Shown here in pieces: positions 62,163 to 64,000 of a stretch of 64,000 nucleotides of DNA. The notes under the pieces are model-generated. The model was not told the origin of the DNA and did not search any database. It saw only the letters and a list, made by a program, of their open reading frames with translations. The first letter of the stretch is position 1. Every line of letters starts with the position of its first letter. This DNA comes from Sphaerolaimus hirsutus (Eukaryota; Nematoda; Chromadorea; Monhysterida; Sphaerolaimidae), in NCBI GenBank assembly GCA_964036195.1, contig OZ038456.1, forward strand, positions 7,998,001 to 8,062,000, written 5' to 3'. A program made the translations under genes and the position numbers.

Positions 62163-62349
62163 CTTACTCAATTGTACGAACTAGTTTAAATTGTTTCAAA
62201 TTTGGATGTTTGAAGCAGTAGGAAACAATGTTATAAAACCCATTAGCACAAAAATCACCTGGTTGCTAACAGTGCGCTGCTGGCTGAATTTTTTTTGGAA
62301 AATAAACTGCATTCCTTTGTTTTGTTACTATATTTTTATACAGTGGTAT

Positions 62350-62573
62350 AAGGCCCACACACGCTAGTTGACATCGCAAATTCGTGTCAACTCAATGTCA
62401 ACTAAAAAACACTAAAAAATCTTTAAAGGCATGAGACTTAACAGAAACAATGAAAATTAAGTATCAAAATGTAAAATTTACTATGCTCTATCAGATAGTA
62501 AAGTTGAAATCACGTAATTCACTCAAATTTAGTTGACACGAGTTCAGTTGACATCCAGCGTGTGTGGGGCCAT
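62350..62573. mobile_element. GGCCCACACACGCTAGTTGAC short MITE
   Basis: Left GGCCCACACACGCTAGTTGA, right TTGACATCCAGCGTGTGTGG then GGCC. Same family as 61,775-61,935; TAAGTCATGA-type flanks not resolved. Confidence 0.7.
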
Positions 62574-62847
62574 AATAGCAGTGCAATAAAATATTTACGT
62601 GTTATCATGCTGTCTACACAATTTGCCAGGCTAATGGTGGGGTGACAGACAGGTGGGCTTGTGGTAAACAGTATGGTACTGTAAACTTTTTATTATGCAG
62701 TAATTCATATGGTATGTTATGGCACCCAAAGTGGTCGAAATACACTGGGTGCCGGACTTGATGCAGACATAGAAAAGCTCAAAAAAAATTTCTAGCCTGT
62801 ACAGCGACCCATACTTAGGCGGGTCCCCACGCCCCTGCGTTGGTATA

Positions 62848-63295
62848 TACTGTATTTCTTCTAATAGAACGGCGCCGTACCATTTTTTTCGTCAACTTTT
62901 TTACTTGCCATTCTATTGGAGGTGCCATTCTATTATAGCGTTCTATTTATTTCATCAAACTTTTTCATACAAGTTTCATTTGAACTTTGAAGTTTTGATC
63001 AGACATGAGCGACATTTTAATATCAGATCATCAATTCAAACAAAACCAAATGTGAAAACTCCCCCTAAATCATAGTTCTGTACACCTGGATGTTCTAACC
63101 ACTAATTTCTCATATATTTTTGTGTTTTGGCACTCTTACAACGTAATTTCTACCTGCCGTTCTATTGGAGGTGCCGTTCTATTGGAGGCTGCCATTCTAT
63201 TCTTTTTGTGGGTGTAGAAAAGTGCCAAAACCTGCTATTCTATCGGAGGTGCCGTTCTATTGGAGGTATGCCGTTCTATTAGAAGAAATACGGTA
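62848..63295. mobile_element. TACTGTATTTCTTCTAATAG-type MITE
   Basis: Ends ACTGTATTTCTTCTAATAGA and TATTAGAAGAAATACGGTA. Full-length, with the same interior words as 34,039-34,469. Confidence 0.78.
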
Positions 63296-63314
63296 GTAGG
63301 GGCAGGGGTATCTT

Positions 63315-63835
63315 GAATTTTGACCCCCTGAGTGGTTGGATAGATAGCAAATCGCTCCTCCGGAGGGATAGATAGCTGAAAAATTTTCTGGGAGGCCGGG
63401 GTTGGGCCATGTGGGGGCTTTGGGGGGGGGGGGTTGTGGTGGTTCAATATATAGGCTTTTTCGGGGCATAGAAGGAAGAAAAGGGAGAAAAATCGCTAAA
63501 AGAAGGTGTAAAATAGCTCAAAATGGGTATACAAGAGCATATAGTACTTAAAATAGCTGAAAATAGGCAGTTAGACACATGAACTAGTTATTGTGGAGGT
63601 GAAAATCTATATATAGGTATGAAAAATAGCAATTTGGACAAAAATTGGGGTATAGTTTCTGAAACATCGCTCCAGATAGGTAGATAGCTGGGCGATTTGG
63701 GGTGGGGGTTAGGGGGAAGTACCGTAAAATTTTGCCTCCAGAATAGATAGATAGCTGAGCAGCCTCCGGGATAGATAGATAGCTATGGGCGGTTTGGGGG
63801 GGGTGTAACCACCCCCACCCCCCCCATTCGAGACC
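63315..63835. repeat. GATAGATAGCTG repeat family, copy at right end
   Basis: GCATAGAAGGAAGAAAAGG, AAAATAGCTGAAAATAGGC and two GATAGATAGATAGCT tracts with poly-G. The last 160 bases of the window hold nothing recognised. Confidence 0.55.
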
Positions 63836-64000
63836 CCTGAGTAGGGGTGTGTGTGGGCTACATTCCCCAAAAATTTCATCTCTTCACTCCCACCAAAAGC
63901 GGTGATACGTCATCAATAGTAACTGCGAAAAATGACTGGACTTGTATTGAACTTGAATTGAATGCAGTTTAGTACAAAAATAGCTGAAGATAGCAATAAC

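Noticed and set aside
1-64000. Autonomous transposase or reverse transcriptase
   Set aside because: No frame with DDE, RT or other transposition domains was found; the elements seen are all non-autonomous.

Overview
This is a piece of an animal (metazoan) nuclear genome. It is AT-rich, the genes are split into short exons with GT-AG introns, and most bases are non-autonomous DNA transposons (MITEs), foldback elements and simple repeats. No bacterial-type operons, rRNA or tRNA genes, transposase or reverse transcriptase frames were found. The species cannot be named from this window. A conserved ribosome-biogenesis gene (CEBPZ/NOC1), a DENND5-type DENN gene and a multi-blade kelch gene point to an invertebrate or other non-model animal.

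Three spliced genes can be built by hand with reading phase kept at every junction. (1) A kelch-repeat gene on the minus strand runs from about 62.16 kb down to its stop at 6,994. Fifteen phase-consistent exons give 544 residues, with one further likely 5' exon; the start codon is not identified. (2) CEBPZ on the plus strand (40,035-52,202, 19 exons, about 855 residues) is complete and lies inside the 24.8-kb kelch intron between exons k5 and k6. (3) The first three exons of a DENND5-like gene, including the start codon, lie on the minus strand (4,699-3,599), about 2.3 kb downstream of the kelch stop. The rest of that gene would lie to the left of the window.

The most notable signal is a short inverted-repeat MITE (ends about CAGTCCCAGACCCTGTAAAA) present in more than a dozen copies. 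In four cases the MITE is the intron: its ends coincide with, or lie within about 1-25 nt of, both splice sites (kelch introns k4/k5, k8/k9 and k14/k15, and CEBPZ intron 6). This is the behaviour of an introner, a transposon that creates introns. A second MITE family with similar outer ends (GGTGCC...GGCCCC) appears to form CEBPZ intron 11.

The left end contains a nearly perfect long direct repeat: 1-3,397 matches 8,228-11,624 at a fixed offset of 8,227 bp. It carries kelch exon k13, so an orphan copy of that exon lies beyond the kelch stop. The right breakpoint falls inside an introner-type MITE, which suggests a tandem duplication made by recombination between MITEs, or an assembly duplicate.

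The remaining sequence is layered transposons. hAT-like elements have 8-bp target duplications, several of them exact; Tc1/mariner-like elements have TA duplications; there are large foldback elements; and several MITE families share the terminus TACCGTATTT. Poly-G/poly-C tracts, GGCGCC clusters and minisatellites complete the content.
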